Shown piece after piece: positions 9,111 through 18,230 of a stretch of DNA of 64,000 bases (positions are counted from its first letter, which is position 1; each line of letters starts with the position of its first letter). The translations under genes were made by a program, and so were the position numbers. Source of the stretch: Asaia siamensis (GTDB taxonomy: Bacteria; Pseudomonadota; Alphaproteobacteria; Acetobacterales; Acetobacteraceae); assembly GCF_014635085.1 (NCBI RefSeq), contig NZ_BMCH01000001.1:341151-405150 (forward strand). Reading direction: 5' to 3'. The notes below the pieces were generated by a model. The model saw nothing but the letters and a program-made list of their open reading frames with translations, did no database searches and was not told where the DNA came from.

Positions 9111-9917
9111 ATGGACAGTATGGAGTCGTATCATGGGGTTCCCATCCACACCGAGGAAGATTTTGTCGGTCTGAGAAAGGCGGGGCAGCTGGCAGCTGCG
9201 ACGCTCGACATGATCACGCCCTATGTGGTGCCGGGTGCCAAGACCGACGATCTCAACCGGCTGATTCATGAGTACACGCTCGATCACGGTGCGATTCCGG
9301 CGCCGCTGAACTATCGCGGCTTTCCCAAATCCTGCTGCATCTCGATCAATCACGTTGTCTGTCACGGCATTCCTGGTGAACGCCTTCTGAAGGATGGTGA
9401 TATCGTCAATATCGACGTCACCTCGATTCTTGATGGCTGGTATGGTGACACGTCACGCATGTATCTGGTCGGGGCTGTGCCGCGTAAGGCTGTCAACCTC
9501 GTCGATGCGACCTACAAGGCGCTGATGCTCGGTATTGCCGAAGTCGCCCCGGGCAAGACGCTGGGTGATGTCGGCCATGCCATACAGAGCTTTGCCGAAG
9601 GGCTGCGTCTCTCGGTCGTGCGCGATTTCTGCGGCCATGGCATCGGGCGCGAATTTCACGCAGAACCGCAGGTCGTTCATTACGGCAAGCCCGGCAAGGG
9701 GCTGAAACTGCAGGAAGGTATGGTCTTTACCATCGAGCCCATGCTCAATCTCGGCAAGGAAGGTACAAAGACGCTTGAGGATGGCTGGACAGCTGTTACG
9801 CGTGACCGCTCCCTTTCAGCGCAGTTCGAGCACATGCTTGCCGTCACACGCGATGGATGCGAGATTTTCACACTTTCACCCGCTGGTTACACCAAGCCCC
9901 CGTACAAGCTGGGCTGA
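9111..9917 (+). CDS. map: type I methionine aminopeptidase
   Basis: 268 residues. It removes the initiator Met from nascent proteins in the cytoplasm. The pita-bread fold motifs with metal ligands are all present: VNIDVTSILDGWYGDTSRM (two Asp), CGHGIGREFH (His), FTIEPML (Glu) and AQFEHMLAVT (Glu). AGGAGGTG lies about 10 nt before the ATG at 9111; a second Met three codons on is possible. It is followed after about 20 nt by ggt on the same strand. Confidence 0.95.
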   Translation: MDSMESYHGVPIHTEEDFVGLRKAGQLAAATLDMITPYVVPGAKTDDLNRLIHEYTLDHGAIPAPLNYRGFPKSCCISINHVVCHGIPGERLLKDGDIVNIDVTSILDGWYGDTSRMYLVGAVPRKAVNLVDATYKALMLGIAEVAPGKTLGDVGHAIQSFAEGLRLSVVRDFCGHGIGREFHAEPQVVHYGKPGKGLKLQEGMVFTIEPMLNLGKEGTKTLEDGWTAVTRDRSLSAQFEHMLAVTRDGCEIFTLSPAGYTKPPYKLG

Positions 9918-9936
9918 ACGGTAAGGAACGATCTAC

Positions 9937-11751
9937 GTGAAGCGTGTCTGCACCCGGACGGCAGCCCTGTCGTTCCTTCTCGCCGGTATTTCCCTGCCGA
10001 GCCTGTCCCTCGCAGCTCCGGCTGCGATGCCCTACGATCCGCTGGCCTTCGGGACAGTCAATCCCGAGCTGAAACCGGCCAGGCCGGTCGAGGGGACACG
10101 GGGCATGGTGGTGTCGGCGCAGCATCTTGCTTCCGAAGCCGGGCGCCAGATTCTCGCCGCTGGCGGGAACGCAGCTGATGCAGCGGTCGCTGTCGGCTAT
10201 GCGCTGGCTGTTGTTTACCCGGCTGCGGGTAATATCGGCGGCGGCGGGTTCATGACCCTGCGCCTGCCGGATGGCAAAACGACATTCATCGATTTTCGCG
10301 AACATGCGCCGGGCGCAGCGACGCCCACGATGTATCAGGATGCCCAGGGCAAGGTGGACCAGAAGGCGTCGATCGAGGGCTGGCGTGCCATAGGCGTGCC
10401 CGGTACCGTTGCAGGGCTAGAGGAAATTCATCACCGATGGGGCAAGCTCAGCCGTGCGAAGGTCATGGCACCGGCGATTGCTCTGGCCGAGAAGGGATTC
10501 GTGCTGGGGCAGGGTGATGCCGATCTGCTCCATACCAGCACGGAGGCCTTTCAGAAGGATGCCCATGCGCGTGGCATTTTCTTGCGCCCCGATGGCACCC
10601 CGCTCCAGAAAGGCGACCGCCTGGTTCAAAAGGCGCTTGCAAAGACGCTGCGCAGTATCGCGCAATCGGGTGCCGATGTTTTCTACAAGGGCGAGATTGC
10701 CCGGCAGGTCGTCGCGGCGAGCAAGGAAAGCGGGGGTATTCTGACCCTTGCCGATTTTGCAGCCTATCACCCGCGCGAGTTTGCGCCGATCCATTGCAGC
10801 TATCGCGGTTATGACATCGACACGGCGCCCCCTCCGAGCGGTGGTGGGGTCGCGCTTTGCGAGATGCTCGATATCCTCTCCGGCTATGACATGAAGGCTC
10901 TTGGCCTACGCAGCGTGGCCGGTGTGCAGCGTCAGGTCGAAGCCATGCGTCATGCCTATTCGGATCGTCGTGACCTAGGCGACCCTGATTTCGTGAAAAA
11001 TCCGGTCGCCCATCTGATTGACCCGGCTTATGCCGCCGAAATTCGCAAGGGTATTCCCCTCGATCATGCGCTGAATTCTGACGCTCTGGTGGCCGGGGCT
11101 GCAATGCCCATGGCGGCGCAGCCCTCCGCAGGCGACACCCATGAAAAGCACGAGACGACGCAGTTTTCTGTCGCCGATCGCTCGGGCTTTGCCATTTCGG
11201 CTACCTACACGCTCAATGGCTGGTTCGGTGCCGGTGTGATCGGTGGCGATACGGGCTTCTTCCTCAATGACGAGATGGATGATTTCTCGGCCAAGCCTGG
11301 CAGCGCCAACATGTTCGGCATTGTCGGCTCCGAGGCTAATGCCATCGCGCCGGGCAAGACGCCTCTTTCTTCCATGGCGCCCACGATCATCTCTCATGAG
11401 GGCAAGCCTTTCATGGTGATCGGCAGTCCCGGCGGGTCGCGCATTCCGACCATCGTGCTGTCGGTTGTGCTCGGGGTGATCGATGGCGGGCTGGATATCC
11501 AGCAGGCAGTCGATCTGCCGCGTATTCATGAGCAGTGGAAGCCGGTGGCCATCGAACTGGAGCCGCGTGCGCTCAGTCCTGACGTCATGCAGGCCCTGCA
11601 ACTCGAAGGCTATTCGCTGTCTCCCCACCGTCCATGGGGTGTTGCAGAGGGTATCCTTTTCGGACGTCCTTCAGTCGCTGCAGCGCAGACCGGCAAGCTT
11701 TATGGCGGCTGGGATCGTCGTCATGAGGGTGGCGGCGCGAGCGGGTTGTAA
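9937..11751 (+). CDS. ggt: gamma-glutamyltransferase
   Basis: 604 residues from GTG at 9937, with AAGGA about 10 nt upstream. A signal peptide (to about residue 26, ending LSLAAP) indicates a periplasmic or secreted enzyme. AGGNAADAAVA and GNIGGGGFM are typical of the large subunit. HETTQFSVAD contains the Thr (about 408) that becomes the N-terminal nucleophile of the small subunit after self-cleavage. PLSSMAPTI and GSPGGSRI complete the active site. It hydrolyses or transfers the gamma-glutamyl group of glutathione and related compounds. Confidence 0.93.
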   Translation: MKRVCTRTAALSFLLAGISLPSLSLAAPAAMPYDPLAFGTVNPELKPARPVEGTRGMVVSAQHLASEAGRQILAAGGNAADAAVAVGYALAVVYPAAGNIGGGGFMTLRLPDGKTTFIDFREHAPGAATPTMYQDAQGKVDQKASIEGWRAIGVPGTVAGLEEIHHRWGKLSRAKVMAPAIALAEKGFVLGQGDADLLHTSTEAFQKDAHARGIFLRPDGTPLQKGDRLVQKALAKTLRSIAQSGADVFYKGEIARQVVAASKESGGILTLADFAAYHPREFAPIHCSYRGYDIDTAPPPSGGGVALCEMLDILSGYDMKALGLRSVAGVQRQVEAMRHAYSDRRDLGDPDFVKNPVAHLIDPAYAAEIRKGIPLDHALNSDALVAGAAMPMAAQPSAGDTHEKHETTQFSVADRSGFAISATYTLNGWFGAGVIGGDTGFFLNDEMDDFSAKPGSANMFGIVGSEANAIAPGKTPLSSMAPTIISHEGKPFMVIGSPGGSRIPTIVLSVVLGVIDGGLDIQQAVDLPRIHEQWKPVAIELEPRALSPDVMQALQLEGYSLSPHRPWGVAEGILFGRPSVAAAQTGKLYGGWDRRHEGGGASGL

Positions 11752-11807
11752 AAAAACCTGCACCTGCCTCTTGCGCAAGAGAGGCAGAATGGTGTTAACC
11801 CTGCACC

Positions 11808-11903
11808 GGGAGGTCGGCCTTGGACGGACGGCTTGCGAACCCGGTCAGGTCCGGAAGGAAGCAGCCGCAGTGAGTTTTGTTCGGGTCATGTGTTCGGCCT
11901 CCC
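11808..11903 (+). ncRNA. ffs: signal recognition particle RNA, small bacterial type (4.5S-like)
   Basis: The conserved SRP domain IV sequence ggtcaggtccggaaggaagc is present at about 11844-11863, followed by agccgcagtgag, which forms the Ffh-binding loop and asymmetric internal loops. The ends gggagg at 11808 and cctccc at 11903 close a long hairpin, giving about 96 nt. The exact ends are inferred from pairing. The gene lies 34 nt before dnaX, a neighbourhood common in alphaproteobacteria. A self-complementary element around 11763-11787 lies upstream and may be the ggt 3' hairpin. Confidence 0.93.
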
Positions 11904-11937
11904 ACCCTCTGAAGCAGCCGGTCTCGCTTTTCCGCGC

Positions 11938-13992
11938 ATGACCCCTTCAGACGATATCCCCACCCCAGAAGAAATTCCGCTCCCCCCAATGGAAGAGGGC
12001 GGTTTTTTCGATGCGCCTCCTGCGCCGACACCGATTCTGACTCCCGAGCCGCAGAAACCGGCAGAGCGAAGCGGGCCCTATCGTGTTCTGGCGCGCAAAT
12101 ATCGCCCCCAGCATTTCGATGATCTGATCGGTCAGGACGCCACGGTACGTATCCTGCGCCGGGCCTTCCAGCTGGGCCGCGTGGCCCATGCCTTCATGCT
12201 CACCGGGGTGCGTGGCGTCGGCAAGACCACAACCGCGCGTATCATCGCGCGGGCTCTGAACTGTATTGGCGTGGACGGTCAGGGCGGCCCTACGGCTGAT
12301 CCATGCGGCGTGTGCGCCAATTGCACCGCCATACTCGCCGATCGCCATCCCGACGTTCTGGAAATGGATGCGGCCTCGCGCACCGGCGTGGACGATATCC
12401 GCGAAATCATCGAGGCAACGCGTTTCCGGCCCATGCAGGGGCGTATGAAGGTCTTCATCATCGATGAGGTCCACATGCTCTCGCGCAATGCATTCAATGC
12501 GTTGCTGAAGACGCTTGAAGAGCCTCCCGAGCAGGTAACGTTCATTTTTGCGACGACAGAGCTGCGCAAGGTGCCCGTCACCGTGCTGTCGCGCTGTCAG
12601 CGTTTCGACCTGCGTCGCGTGCCACAGGAAATGCTGATGCAGCATTTCGCCGGTATTGCAGAAAAGGAATCGGTCGCGTTTGCCGATGAGGCGCTCTCGC
12701 TCATTGCGCGTGCTGCCGATGGTTCGGTACGCGACGGCCTCTCCTTGCTCGATCAGGCGATTGCCCAGGGCGAGGGAGAAGGTGCCGCGCGCATCGAAGC
12801 GCCCATGGTCAGCGCCATGCTGGGGCTTGCAGACCGCCAGCTTGTCTTTGACCTGTTTGAAGTGCTGATGCAGGGCAAGGCCGATCAGGCGCTTTCGATC
12901 AGTGGCCAGGCCTATGCTCAGGGTGCCGATCTCGGCATTCTGCTGACTGATCTGCTCGATCTGATTCATATCATCTCGCGTCTCAAGGCCATCCCGAGCC
13001 TTCGCCATAGTCGCGAACTGCCCGAGGCTGAGCGTGATCGTGGCGCGTCTCTTGCCGATCGTCTGCCCAATGCAGAGCTCGGGCGCGCCTGGCAGATCCT
13101 GCTCAAGGGCATTCAGGAAGTCGAACAGGCGCCAGACCGGCGTGCGGCAGCAGAGATGGTGCTGATCCGTCTTTGCTATGCCAGCACACTTCCGACTCCC
13201 GATCGTCTGGCACGGTTGGTCATGCAGATGCCTGCAGATGGACAGGAGGGCGGCGCCTCTGGCCTGCCCTCAGGCCAGACATCTGACGACGGAGCGGGGC
13301 TGACGGCTCGCGGGACGATGGCAGGGCCAGCCGGTGATGGTGGCGATGACCGCCCGCGTGCCGCGCTGCGTCTCGTGGCCAATGGCGGTGTGGCCTATGA
13401 AACGCCAGACCTCGCGCCCGCGCCGATCCTGACGCCAGCGCCGCCGCCGCCAGAGAGCGAGCGCGCCGATCCACCGCCGCCGCCTTTGCGCTCGTGGCGT
13501 GAGATCGTCGCCTTCGTGGCGCGCGAGTCAGAGGCGATGCTGCACGGTATCCTGCGCCATTCTGCGCATCTGGTGCGCTTTGAGCCACCGCGCGTCGTGC
13601 TGCGCATGGCGCGTGGAACGCCGCCGCGCATCGAAACGCGGCTTCAGGCCCTGCTCGAACGCGTTTATCCGGGTCAGTGGCAGATCGAGACCTCGCAGGA
13701 AGAAGGCGAGCCGACGCTTGATGAGCAGGGTGCGGAGATTGTGGCTCTGCATCGTGAGGAATTGCATGCTCATCCATTGCTGCGCGCCATTCTCGATGTC
13801 TTTCCCGATGCCCGTGTCGGCGAACCCAAGGATCTGTCGCTCGATGAATACGGGTTGCCGCCCGAAGAGCTTGAGGCGCCCGAAAGCTGGGCGACAGAGC
13901 CGGTGGCCCCCGATCTGGACTTTGCCCCGATCGATGCCGATCTGATGGATGATGATGACTGGCACGATTTCGGCGGCGGGTCCTCTTTCTAG
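11938..13992 (+). CDS. dnaX: DNA polymerase III subunits gamma and tau
   Basis: 684 residues from the chosen ATG. An upstream in-frame start at 11833 would lie inside the SRP RNA, so I reject it. YRVLARKYRP opens the AAA+ clamp-loader domain. Walker A GVRGVGKT is at 90-97, the zinc-binding Cys are 109, 123, 126 and 129, and Walker B is FIIDEVHML. The C-terminal half is Pro/Ala-rich, then acidic, as in tau. I see no poly-A slippery site of the E. coli kind, so a gamma product by frameshift is not evident. ybaB and recR follow. Confidence 0.95.
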   Translation: MTPSDDIPTPEEIPLPPMEEGGFFDAPPAPTPILTPEPQKPAERSGPYRVLARKYRPQHFDDLIGQDATVRILRRAFQLGRVAHAFMLTGVRGVGKTTTARIIARALNCIGVDGQGGPTADPCGVCANCTAILADRHPDVLEMDAASRTGVDDIREIIEATRFRPMQGRMKVFIIDEVHMLSRNAFNALLKTLEEPPEQVTFIFATTELRKVPVTVLSRCQRFDLRRVPQEMLMQHFAGIAEKESVAFADEALSLIARAADGSVRDGLSLLDQAIAQGEGEGAARIEAPMVSAMLGLADRQLVFDLFEVLMQGKADQALSISGQAYAQGADLGILLTDLLDLIHIISRLKAIPSLRHSRELPEAERDRGASLADRLPNAELGRAWQILLKGIQEVEQAPDRRAAAEMVLIRLCYASTLPTPDRLARLVMQMPADGQEGGASGLPSGQTSDDGAGLTARGTMAGPAGDGGDDRPRAALRLVANGGVAYETPDLAPAPILTPAPPPPESERADPPPPPLRSWREIVAFVARESEAMLHGILRHSAHLVRFEPPRVVLRMARGTPPRIETRLQALLERVYPGQWQIETSQEEGEPTLDEQGAEIVALHREELHAHPLLRAILDVFPDARVGEPKDLSLDEYGLPPEELEAPESWATEPVAPDLDFAPIDADLMDDDDWHDFGGGSSF

Positions 13993-14010
13993 TCTCAAGG
14001 AGCAAACACC

Positions 14011-14334
14011 ATGAAGAATCTCGCAGGGCTGATGAAGCAGGCGTCCCAGATGCAGTCGCGCATGGAAGACGTTCAGAACACACTCAATGCGCTGACGGTT
14101 GAGGGCGTTTCGGGTGCGGGTCTGGTCAGTGTCACGCTGAGCGGCAAGGGCGACATGCGCGCGCTCAGGATCGACCCCAAGCTTGCTGACCCGAATGAGG
14201 TCGAGATGCTGCAGGATCTGATCATCGCCGCCTTTGCCGATGCACGCACCAAGGTCGAAGCGGCCAATGCGGAAGAAATGCGCAAGGTCACCGGCGGCAT
14301 CGACCTGCCTGCCGGTCTGAAATTCCCGTTCTGA
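14011..14334 (+). CDS. YbaB/EbfC family nucleoid-associated protein
   Basis: 107 residues. [18 protein letters not shown] is the typical amphipathic start, followed by [13 protein letters not shown] and the conserved D-----LEDLI-AA-like segment ([13 protein letters not shown]). These small dimers bind DNA and are nearly always encoded between dnaX and recR, as here. Spacing is 18 nt after dnaX and 25 nt before recR, so the three form one operon. AAGGAG precedes the ATG. Confidence 0.93.
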   Translation: MKNLAGLMKQASQMQSRMEDVQNTLNALTVEGVSGAGLVSVTLSGKGDMRALRIDPKLADPNEVEMLQDLIIAAFADARTKVEAANAEEMRKVTGGIDLPAGLKFPF

Positions 14335-14359
14335 TCAACCCCACAGGGAGCGCAGGGTC

Positions 14360-14959
14360 ATGATGGGTGGTGGCGATGTTGAAAGGCTGATCCAGCTGTT
14401 GTCGCGCCTGCCTGGTCTCGGGCCGCGTTCCGCAAGGCGGGCCGCGCTGGTGCTGCTGCGCTCACCCCAGACAAGGCTGCTCCCGCTTGCTCAGGCCATG
14501 GAAGCGGCTGCGCATTCAGTGCGAAGCTGCCATATCTGTGGCACGCTCGATAGCAGTGACCCCTGCAGTATCTGCGCCGATCCGTCGCGCGATCACGGAT
14601 TGATTTGTGTGGTCGAGACGGTGGGCGATCTCTGGGCGCTGGAACGCTCGCGTCTGCATCCCGGGACGTATCAGGTGCTTGGCGGCGTGCTTTCCGCGCT
14701 CTCGGGCACGGGGCCGGAAGATCTCAATACGGCCTCTCTTCTGTCGCGTGTGGCTTCCGGTGAGGTGCGCGAGGTCATTCTGGCGCTCGGGGCAACAGTG
14801 GAAGGCGCCAGTACAGCCCATTGGTTGCAGGAAAAGCTCTCTGCTCACAAGGTTGCTGTGACACGCGTTGGTCACGGTGTGCCCATCGGTGGCGCGCTGG
14901 ATGTGCTCGATGACGGCACGCTTGCAGCGGCTCTTTCAGCAAGGCGGCCTGCGCAATGA
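14360..14959 (+). CDS. recR: recombination protein RecR
   Basis: 199 residues. An N-terminal helix-hairpin-helix (LPGLGPRSARRAAL) is followed by a Cys4 zinc finger (Cys57, 60, 69 and 72) and a Toprim domain starting at ICVVETVGDLWALE. It works with RecF and RecO in loading RecA at gaps. It overlaps the following SDR gene by 4 nt (ATGA), so that gene is probably translated with it. Confidence 0.95.
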   Translation: MMGGGDVERLIQLLSRLPGLGPRSARRAALVLLRSPQTRLLPLAQAMEAAAHSVRSCHICGTLDSSDPCSICADPSRDHGLICVVETVGDLWALERSRLHPGTYQVLGGVLSALSGTGPEDLNTASLLSRVASGEVREVILALGATVEGASTAHWLQEKLSAHKVAVTRVGHGVPIGGALDVLDDGTLAAALSARRPAQ

Positions 14960-15717
14960 AACATGTCGCACCACGCGCCGATATTGCGCCCTTGATCCCG
15001 CGGGCCGCTCTGGTGACGGGAGGCGTCAGGCGTATTGGCAGGGCACTCGTCGAGGCTCTGGCGCAGGAGGGCTTCGCCATCGCGCTTCATTGTCGCAGTC
15101 ATGCCGATGAAGCGCGTGCGCTTCTGGCGACGCTCGACGTCACGGGCTGTGTGCTCGAAGCCGATCTTTCGAAAGAGGCCGACGTCGCCTCGCTGATGAG
15201 TGACGCTACAAAGGCTCTCGGGCCGATTGGTGTGCTGATCAACAATGCGTCGGTTTTCGAACGTGACGAATGGCATGATGCGACCCGTGAGTCGTGGGAT
15301 CGGCACATGGAGACCAATCTGCGGGCGCCTTTTGTGCTGATGCAGGATTTCGCCCGCGCTCTGCCCGAGACGGCCCAGGGCATGGTGCTCAATCTTCTCG
15401 ATCAGCGTGTCTGGAATCTGACGCCGCACTTCGTCAGCTATACGCTCTCGAAAGCAGGGCTCTGGACTCTGACCCAGAGCATGGCGCTCGCGCTTGCGCC
15501 GCGTATTCGTGTCAATGCGATCGGCCCGGGCCCCGTCCTGCCGGCTATCGGGCAGAGTGATGAGCATTTTGCCCGAATGCGTCAGAATGCGCCTCTGCAA
15601 ACGGGTGCCGATCCGCAAGAAATTGTCACGGCCATGACCGCTTTACTGCGCATGCCATCAGTAACCGGGCAGATGATTGCGCTGGATGGCGGTCAGCATC
15701 TACAGTGGCGCGCTTGA
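14956..15717 (+). CDS. SDR family oxidoreductase, pteridine reductase (FolM/PTR1)-like
   Basis: 253 residues. The nucleotide-binding motif is TGGVRRIG at 21-28, and the NNAS motif is at about 96-99. In the active site Tyr162 and Lys166 are in place. The position 13 residues before Tyr, normally Ser in SDRs, is Asp149. In pteridine reductases PTR1 and FolM that position is Asp, and they also carry Arg in the glycine motif, so reduction of dihydropterin or dihydrofolate with NADPH is the best guess. The gene overlaps recR by 4 nt. Confidence 0.75.
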   Translation: MKHVAPRADIAPLIPRAALVTGGVRRIGRALVEALAQEGFAIALHCRSHADEARALLATLDVTGCVLEADLSKEADVASLMSDATKALGPIGVLINNASVFERDEWHDATRESWDRHMETNLRAPFVLMQDFARALPETAQGMVLNLLDQRVWNLTPHFVSYTLSKAGLWTLTQSMALALAPRIRVNAIGPGPVLPAIGQSDEHFARMRQNAPLQTGADPQEIVTAMTALLRMPSVTGQMIALDGGQHLQWRA

Positions 15718-15739
15718 TATAAAAGGTGGACCCGGCGAG

Positions 15740-17641
15740 ATGACCTCATTTCAGTGTCGTATGACCAATGGTGAGCGTGTCATCTGCACGATTTCCAAGG
15801 TTGTTACAGAGCATCAGACAGTGCTTTGTCTCGATTCTGAAAACCTGACCTTGTCGCACCGTGCGCCTCAGGACGCATCGCGTCAGACATTGGCCATGAG
15901 ATGGTCCTGCGCGCCTGGTCTGCTATTGCTTGTGACCGCCAATGGCGAGTGGCCTGAGGCGGGCTCTGCATTCCAGCGCGGTGGCTGGACACCGGAATTT
16001 GCCTTGCTTTCCGCCATCAGGCAGCAGGGCGAGAAGATGGCCCTTAAAGGTTTCGGGCACCCCAATTTCCTCACGGCGGAAATCGATACCGGGCGTATTT
16101 TTACGGATCGCACGGCCGTTTCCGACTGGGAGCGCTTCACTCTCGTGCCTGTGGAACTGCCCGCAAACGCGCGATGGGATGATTTTGCGACGCAGTTTGC
16201 GGCCATCTTGCAGGGGAGGAAGAGTTCCGAGCAGCTCCTTGATGCGCTTCTCGAGTGTCCACCGTCATTTCACCCGGCTCTTCTCGATCTGCTGGGCGAT
16301 CTTCTGACCGCCGAGGCGCTCCAGGCATTTGCGACGCTCTTCGTTTCTGACCTGACGCGGCAGGACAATCCGATTACGCAGAAATGCGCGCGGCTGCTTT
16401 TTTCCCTGCCGACGGCCAAATGGCTCGCAGAGGGTTTCGGCCGCCTTAACGACTTCCGACAAGGCCGTCGTCTGGCCATGCAGCGCGCCGATGCCTCCTT
16501 TGATTTCATGGGTTTCAAGGAGAATATGCGCGGCAAGAGCGTCCATTGCCGAGGAGCAGGATTACTCAGCGCTGCCAGGCGCGCGATCGCACCGACCAGA
16601 ACACTGGCCCTTCTGGCGACTGCCCGTGATGAGGGGCTCTATCTTCTTGAGTGGATCGCCCATCACCGGCGTATCGGTGTTGAGCAGTTTTTCATCTATA
16701 CCAATGACCTGACTGATGGCTCCGATGCCATGCTGCGCGCGCTCGCCGCTGCTGGCGAGATTATCTGGATCGACAATAGCGGGGCGGCCCCAGGGCGTAT
16801 CAACATGCAGGACAAGGCTTATGACCATGCCCTGATGATTTTGCCCGAGATACTCGATTACCGCTGGTGTCTCGTGGTCGATCTCGACGAGGTCGTCCTT
16901 CCGGGCGCGGATGTCGATTACTGTCTGCCCCCTCTGCTGGCTGATCGAGAGCGTGAGGGAGCCGAGGCCATTGCAATGTCATGGCGTGTACTGACGCCAA
17001 ACGGCCATTTGACATGGGCGCCGGGTCTCTCGGCAGAGCGCTTTGTCGAGACAGAGACGCACCCGCTCATCAAAACCGTTTTTCGGACAAATCTTTTTTC
17101 CGGTGCGTCAGCCCATCATCCCACGTCTCGTGAGCGTGCGCTCGTATCCTATATGACGATCGACGGCGAGCGTCAGAAGAGTTGCGATCTGACCGATCAC
17201 GACATCAATTTTGCGGCGAAGCCGACAATCAATGCTTCTATCTGTCATTATCACGTGCGGTCTCTGGAAGAATATGTCTGGAAATTCGCCCGGGGCGAAA
17301 ATGACAATAGCGGTGTTCTGAAAGACAAGCATTTTCGCTACAACAACCCCGGTATCTTTGACCTTTTCACGACGCGGTTCAGTCTAGATGGCCCCAAGCC
17401 TGGGCGTGTATTGGCTGATGATATTCACCGGGGCATGAGACGTCTTCTTGCCATACCGGGGGTCGCTGCGGCTCAGGCTGAAATTGAAAGTCGTTTCCTG
17501 TCCCAGTCTGTCGCCTTCGTTGAGCAGAGTGCGCAGATCATGCAGAATGATGACCGGATAGCGGCAGATGTGCGCGAGCGGTGGTGCGCGCTTGTCGATG
17601 AATGGCGAGAACTGCGTGGCCATAAGAGAGAAATGATCTGA
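15740..17641 (+). CDS. large protein with a C-terminal GT2-type glycosyltransferase domain
   Basis: 633 residues from ATG at 15740, with AGGTGGA upstream; a start inside the SDR gene (15677) is possible but unlikely. The first 280 residues have no recognised domain. From about 286, LALLATARDEGLYLLEWIAH, a Y-N-DGSD segment and CLVVDLDEVVLPG (about 377-389, the acidic metal/nucleotide-sugar motif) match the Glyco_tranf_2_4/GT92-like family. CHYHVRSLEEYVWKFARG lies near the end. There is no signal peptide or membrane segment. It probably modifies a surface polysaccharide or protein; donor and acceptor are unknown. Confidence 0.7.
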   Translation: MTSFQCRMTNGERVICTISKVVTEHQTVLCLDSENLTLSHRAPQDASRQTLAMRWSCAPGLLLLVTANGEWPEAGSAFQRGGWTPEFALLSAIRQQGEKMALKGFGHPNFLTAEIDTGRIFTDRTAVSDWERFTLVPVELPANARWDDFATQFAAILQGRKSSEQLLDALLECPPSFHPALLDLLGDLLTAEALQAFATLFVSDLTRQDNPITQKCARLLFSLPTAKWLAEGFGRLNDFRQGRRLAMQRADASFDFMGFKENMRGKSVHCRGAGLLSAARRAIAPTRTLALLATARDEGLYLLEWIAHHRRIGVEQFFIYTNDLTDGSDAMLRALAAAGEIIWIDNSGAAPGRINMQDKAYDHALMILPEILDYRWCLVVDLDEVVLPGADVDYCLPPLLADREREGAEAIAMSWRVLTPNGHLTWAPGLSAERFVETETHPLIKTVFRTNLFSGASAHHPTSRERALVSYMTIDGERQKSCDLTDHDINFAAKPTINASICHYHVRSLEEYVWKFARGENDNSGVLKDKHFRYNNPGIFDLFTTRFSLDGPKPGRVLADDIHRGMRRLLAIPGVAAAQAEIESRFLSQSVAFVEQSAQIMQNDDRIAADVRERWCALVDEWRELRGHKREMI

Positions 17642-17666
17642 AGGCTTGCGTCCTCCAGACCGGGTG

Positions 17667-18230
17667 TCACTCGGGCGGGAGAGCCACATGGTTGAACCCT
17701 GCGGCCAGATAGCTTTCTTCAACCAGAGAGAAAGGCAGTCTGTCTCCGCCCCTCAGAAGCAAAGCCCGATTGCGTAGCAGAACACCCGGAGGCAGATTGC
17801 CGGTCTCGCTGGAAAGGGTCAGGCGGGTGAAGTGCAGACTTGCGACGACATGGCCGAACGGCTCTGTCGAATTGTCGAGCGCTTTATTCATTTCTGCCGT
17901 CAGACGCTCTGGTACGTACCAGTTCCAGGCATCAGAGAGCACCAGCGCGCCGCAGCGCAGGCTGACATGCCGTGTGCGCAGTGTCTCCCCTTTTCGCAGG
18001 GCAAAACGCTCAGGTTCGGAAGGAGGGCGCGCGTCAGGGCCGGTCGGTAGTGCAACGGCCTGAAGCGCAAGGCCGGGAAAACGGCCCTGGCAATATTGTT
18101 GCAGCACCCTGGTCGCGCTTGGTTGGGCGTTCAGGGCTTGCTGTAACTGATGCGCGGTCTCTGCCAAAGAAGGGGAAGGGGCCATGCACAAAAGAAAAAA
18201 GCCGGTCAGACCGGCTTTCCTCGATAACAT
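17667..18230 (-). CDS. secreted protein of unknown function, chorismate-lyase-like pattern
   Basis: 187 residues. The N-terminus (MLSRKAGLTGFFLL to SLA) is a signal peptide. The mature part has RHVSLRCG, NWYVPERLTAEMN, PFGHVVASLHFTR and PFSLVEESYL. This arrangement resembles the chorismate lyase/UTRA fold (inference from pattern only), but a periplasmic location would be odd for UbiC. The ATG at 18230 shares a base with the stop of the upstream FYDLN gene (TGATG). A perfect terminator lies inside its first codons. Confidence 0.5.
   Translation of the reverse strand: MLSRKAGLTGFFLLCMAPSPSLAETAHQLQQALNAQPSATRVLQQYCQGRFPGLALQAVALPTGPDARPPSEPERFALRKGETLRTRHVSLRCGALVLSDAWNWYVPERLTAEMNKALDNSTEPFGHVVASLHFTRLTLSSETGNLPPGVLLRNRALLLRGGDRLPFSLVEESYLAAGFNHVALPPE
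18190..18218 (-). terminator. intrinsic terminator lying within the next gene's signal-peptide codons
   Basis: Read on the minus strand, a 9-bp stem (aaagccggt, loop ctg, accggcttt) is followed by ttttttctttt. It starts 12 nt after the FYDLN stop codon and covers about codons 5-13 of the downstream secreted protein. It would separate or attenuate the two genes. Confidence 0.8.

Noticed and set aside
11833-11937. Extended start of DnaX inside the SRP RNA
   Set aside because: The added residues are translated SRP RNA sequence and do not resemble DnaX; the ATG at 11938 fits.
11938-13992. Programmed frameshift in dnaX giving gamma
   Set aside because: I looked for an A-rich slippery heptamer and downstream stem like that of E. 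coli and did not find one.
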